In this document: positions 6,251-7,055 of the stretch, piece by piece
How the letters are laid out: each line of letters starts with the position of its first letter
Numbering within the stretch: the first letter of the stretch is position 1
Origin: Minisyncoccota bacterium
GTDB lineage: Bacteria > Patescibacteriota > Minisyncoccia > Minisyncoccales > CG1-02-41-26
Assembly: GCA_028712605.1 (NCBI GenBank)
Contig: JAQTPV010000036.1
Coordinates: 1-7,055, forward strand
Length of the DNA: 7,055 bases
Direction of reading: 5' to 3'
Program-made: the position numbers and the translations under genes
Notes under the pieces: model-generated
The model's database searches: none
Told to the model about the DNA's origin: nothing
What the model saw: the letters and a program-made list of their open reading frames with translations, nothing else

Positions 6251-6568
6251 ATGCCAACTTTAGGAGTTTATTTTTCAGAGTCAAAACCGACAGGACCTCT
6301 TTTCTGGAATGGTCAGCCCTTGGAAGAACCTCTAGGCACTATCTTAACTATATTTGCTGGATTAAAAGACCAGTGCATCAAGTTGGTTCAGGGTATCGGC
6401 AACATTTCAAGGGTTATTCTTCAGGTTAAGCCAGAATGTGAATGCTTGTTGGTTGACGGCATTGAAATTGTTAGGGATAATGGTTCAATTAAGAGCCTGA
6501 CCGACGAAGAATTCGCATCTGTTTTTCCAGTAACCCCTATTGAATTAACCAAGTTCTTAGCCGCTTGA
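6251..6568 (+). CDS. Hypothetical protein, 105 residues
   Basis: I do not recognise this family. It is supported as a gene by a strong Shine-Dalgarno 7 bases before the ATG, a possible extended -10 promoter, a strong terminator 36 bases after the TGA, and a balanced globular composition. The protein has no signal peptide and no membrane helix. It begins MPTLGVYFSESKPTGPLFW, has a likely helix around ILTIFAGLKDQCIKLVQGIG (31-50), and then beta-like stretches SRVILQVKP and ECECLLVDGIEIVRDNGSIKSL (53-83). It ends with two short acidic/hydrophobic helices (LTDEEFASVF, PIELTKFLAA). Cys63 and Cys65 form a CxC; with Cys42 they could bind metal, but too few ligands are visible to claim it. It appears monocistronic and divergent from the wall operon. 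A small cytoplasmic protein is the only safe call. Confidence 0.75.
   Translation: MPTLGVYFSESKPTGPLFWNGQPLEEPLGTILTIFAGLKDQCIKLVQGIGNISRVILQVKPECECLLVDGIEIVRDNGSIKSLTDEEFASVFPVTPIELTKFLAA
6257..6284 (-). promoter_or_regulatory. Possible promoter of the hydrolase-murF-ddl-ftsQ operon
   Basis: On the minus strand TTGACT (6279-6284), a 16-base spacer and TAAAGT (6257-6262) resemble a sigma-A promoter. The -35 and the spacing are the same as for hrcA, but the -10 matches only four of six bases. Transcription would start near 6250 and give a leader of about 43 bases. It lies inside the start of the divergent 105-residue gene, so the two promoters would interfere. This is tentative. Confidence 0.3.
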
Positions 6569-6604
6569 ATGAGCTCTATTTTTAGAAAGGCCATCTAAGG
6601 CTGT

Positions 6605-6634
6605 GGCATCCTGCGTGCAGGGTGCCTTTATTTT
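6605..6634 (+). terminator. Strong rho-independent terminator
   Basis: Stem GGCATCCTG (6605-6613), loop CGTG (6614-6617) and stem CAGGGTGCC (6618-6626) pair over 9 bases with a single G-T pair. The T-rich tail TTTATTTT (6627-6634) follows. It ends the transcript of the 105-residue gene, whose stop is 36 bases upstream. The minus-strand side lacks a T tract, so it should act only in the plus direction. Confidence 0.88.
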
Positions 6635-6664
6635 ACACCACCTCTTTGAGATAGCATTGTTCAC

Positions 6665-6698
6665 CCCAAGTAGAGTAGAGCCTGCGGTTCACTACGGG
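6665..6698. repeat. Degenerate GC-rich hairpin in the intergenic gap
   Basis: CCC (6665-6667) and GGG (6696-6698) enclose an imperfect stem in which GAGCC (6678-6682) pairs with GGTTC (6686-6690, one G-T) around loop TGC. The flanking GTAGAGTA can pair with ACTAC only if one- and two-base bulges are allowed. Six T (6710-6715) follow 11 bases later on the plus strand. It could be a weak second terminator or a decayed copy of a palindromic intergenic repeat, with the AGTAG unit duplicated on the left arm. The sequence alone does not decide. Confidence 0.4.
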
Positions 6699-6717
6699 AC
6701 TTCGGACTGTTTTTTAT

Positions 6718-7055
6718 TTATACCACTTCTTTTAAATAACACTCCTCACAGTAAACAATCTCAGGTCTATCAGGAGAATAAGAGGTTTCAAAAGTATTGG
6801 GGCAGGGGTCAGAGCCATGATTGTGAGAGGTAGTATTGGTATAGACTCCATTCTGTGATTTCTCTCCAACACATTGACACTGTCTCTTCCAGAGTTTGAG
6901 AGGGTTACGTTGTTTAAGACGTTGATAATGTCTACAGTTAGGACAGAGTCTGGGTAAGGGGAGGTTCATCTTTCTATAGAATTGTAACTCTTGGGGGATT
7001 ATTCTGAAAGCAGTGGTACATTGTTCGTTGCAGTCTCCCCTGCCTGCCGGCAGGC
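6718..7055 (-). CDS. Tandem zinc-ribbon protein, C-terminal part (runs off right edge)
   Basis: The frame is open from the right edge to the TAA at 6718-6720, giving the last 111 residues of a longer protein. An ATG at 6967-6969 is probably internal, because the residues before it (CNEQC, then FRIIPQELQFYRK) complete the first zinc module. Module 1 is CNEQC plus CPNC, 25 residues apart, with PQELQFYRKMNLPLPRLCPNCRHYQRL between and around. Module 2 is CQC plus CEEC, with CPNTFETSYSPDRPEIVY just before the last pair and a His-rich SHNHG piece in between. Cys pairs of this kind suggest two structural Zn2+ sites of the ribbon or treble-clef type. From memory, similar Cys-rich proteins are common in Patescibacteria, without assigned function. 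Nucleic-acid binding is plausible but only inferred. The N-terminal part, which would show any enzymatic domain, is outside the window. Confidence 0.8.
   Translation of the reverse strand, partial: LPAGRGDCNEQCTTAFRIIPQELQFYRKMNLPLPRLCPNCRHYQRLKQRNPLKLWKRQCQCVGEKSQNGVYTNTTSHNHGSDPCPNTFETSYSPDRPEIVYCEECYLKEVV
7042..7055. repeat. Perfect GC-rich palindrome at the window edge
   Basis: GCCTGCCGGCAGGC is a perfect 14-base palindrome. The three bases before it (CCT, 7039-7041) would extend it to 20 bases if the next three outside the window were AGG. It is far more GC-rich than its surroundings. It lies in the open frame of the zinc-ribbon gene, where it reads LPAG, which does not resemble the rest of the protein. 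Short palindromes of this kind are typical of dispersed repeats; copy number cannot be judged here. Confidence 0.6.

Noticed and set aside
6603..6833. Plus-strand open frame over the terminator and intergenic hairpin
   Set aside because: It begins inside the terminator stem region, has no ribosome-binding site, and overlaps the well-supported zinc-ribbon gene on the other strand.
6967..6969. ATG as the start of an 83-residue zinc-ribbon protein
   Set aside because: The same frame is open upstream to the window edge and encodes CNEQC plus FRIIPQELQFYRK, which complete the first zinc module, so the start must lie further right.
1..7055. CRISPR array, transposon, tRNA or rRNA genes
   Set aside because: No regularly spaced direct repeats, transposase motifs, cloverleaf-forming segments or conserved rRNA stretches were seen on either strand.

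Overview
The window looks like chromosome of a small-genome bacterium of the Candidate Phyla Radiation (Patescibacteria, most like Parcubacteria). This is inferred from protein style, not from a marker gene. The clues are a short HrcA, a MurF whose N-terminal domain is replaced by membrane segments, an FtsQ with a W-C...C motif, a Cys-rich tandem zinc-ribbon protein of a type I associate with these genomes, low GC, and very few Shine-Dalgarno sequences. TGA ends three genes (hrcA, corA and the 105-residue gene), so the standard bacterial code applies and UGA is not read as glycine.

Layout. Positions 1-908 (minus strand) hold a heat-shock operon: hrcA followed by the first 66 codons of grpE, whose start overlaps the hrcA stop by 8 bases. 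The 117-base divergent gap to corA carries a clear CIRCE operator (two 9-base arms, 9-base spacer) on top of the -35 box of a near-consensus hrcA promoter. The operon is therefore very probably repressed by its own product. corA (plus strand, 1026-1937) encodes a CorA-family channel whose GMN signature reads SMN. A hairpin terminator lies between corA and the convergent next operon.

Positions 2002-6207 (minus strand) hold a tight four-gene operon transcribed in the order alpha/beta hydrolase, murF, ddl, ftsQ, with gaps of 2, 18 and 10 bases. Ddl makes D-Ala-D-Ala, MurF attaches it to the peptidoglycan precursor, and FtsQ belongs to the division machinery that uses the wall precursors. The hydrolase is probably co-expressed, but its substrate is unknown.

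Divergent from this operon is a 105-residue protein of unknown function (6251-6568, plus). It has the best ribosome-binding site in the window and a strong terminator. The right end holds a degenerate hairpin and the 3' part of a zinc-ribbon gene (minus strand) that runs off the edge. The window stops inside a GC-rich perfect palindrome that looks like a dispersed repeat.

No mobile element, CRISPR array, tRNA or rRNA was seen. No complete new system is evident. The best leads are the CIRCE/near-leaderless hrcA promoter, the MurF variant (membrane N-terminus and apparent loss of the carbamylated lysine), the SMN CorA, the unknown 105-residue gene, and the palindrome at the right edge.
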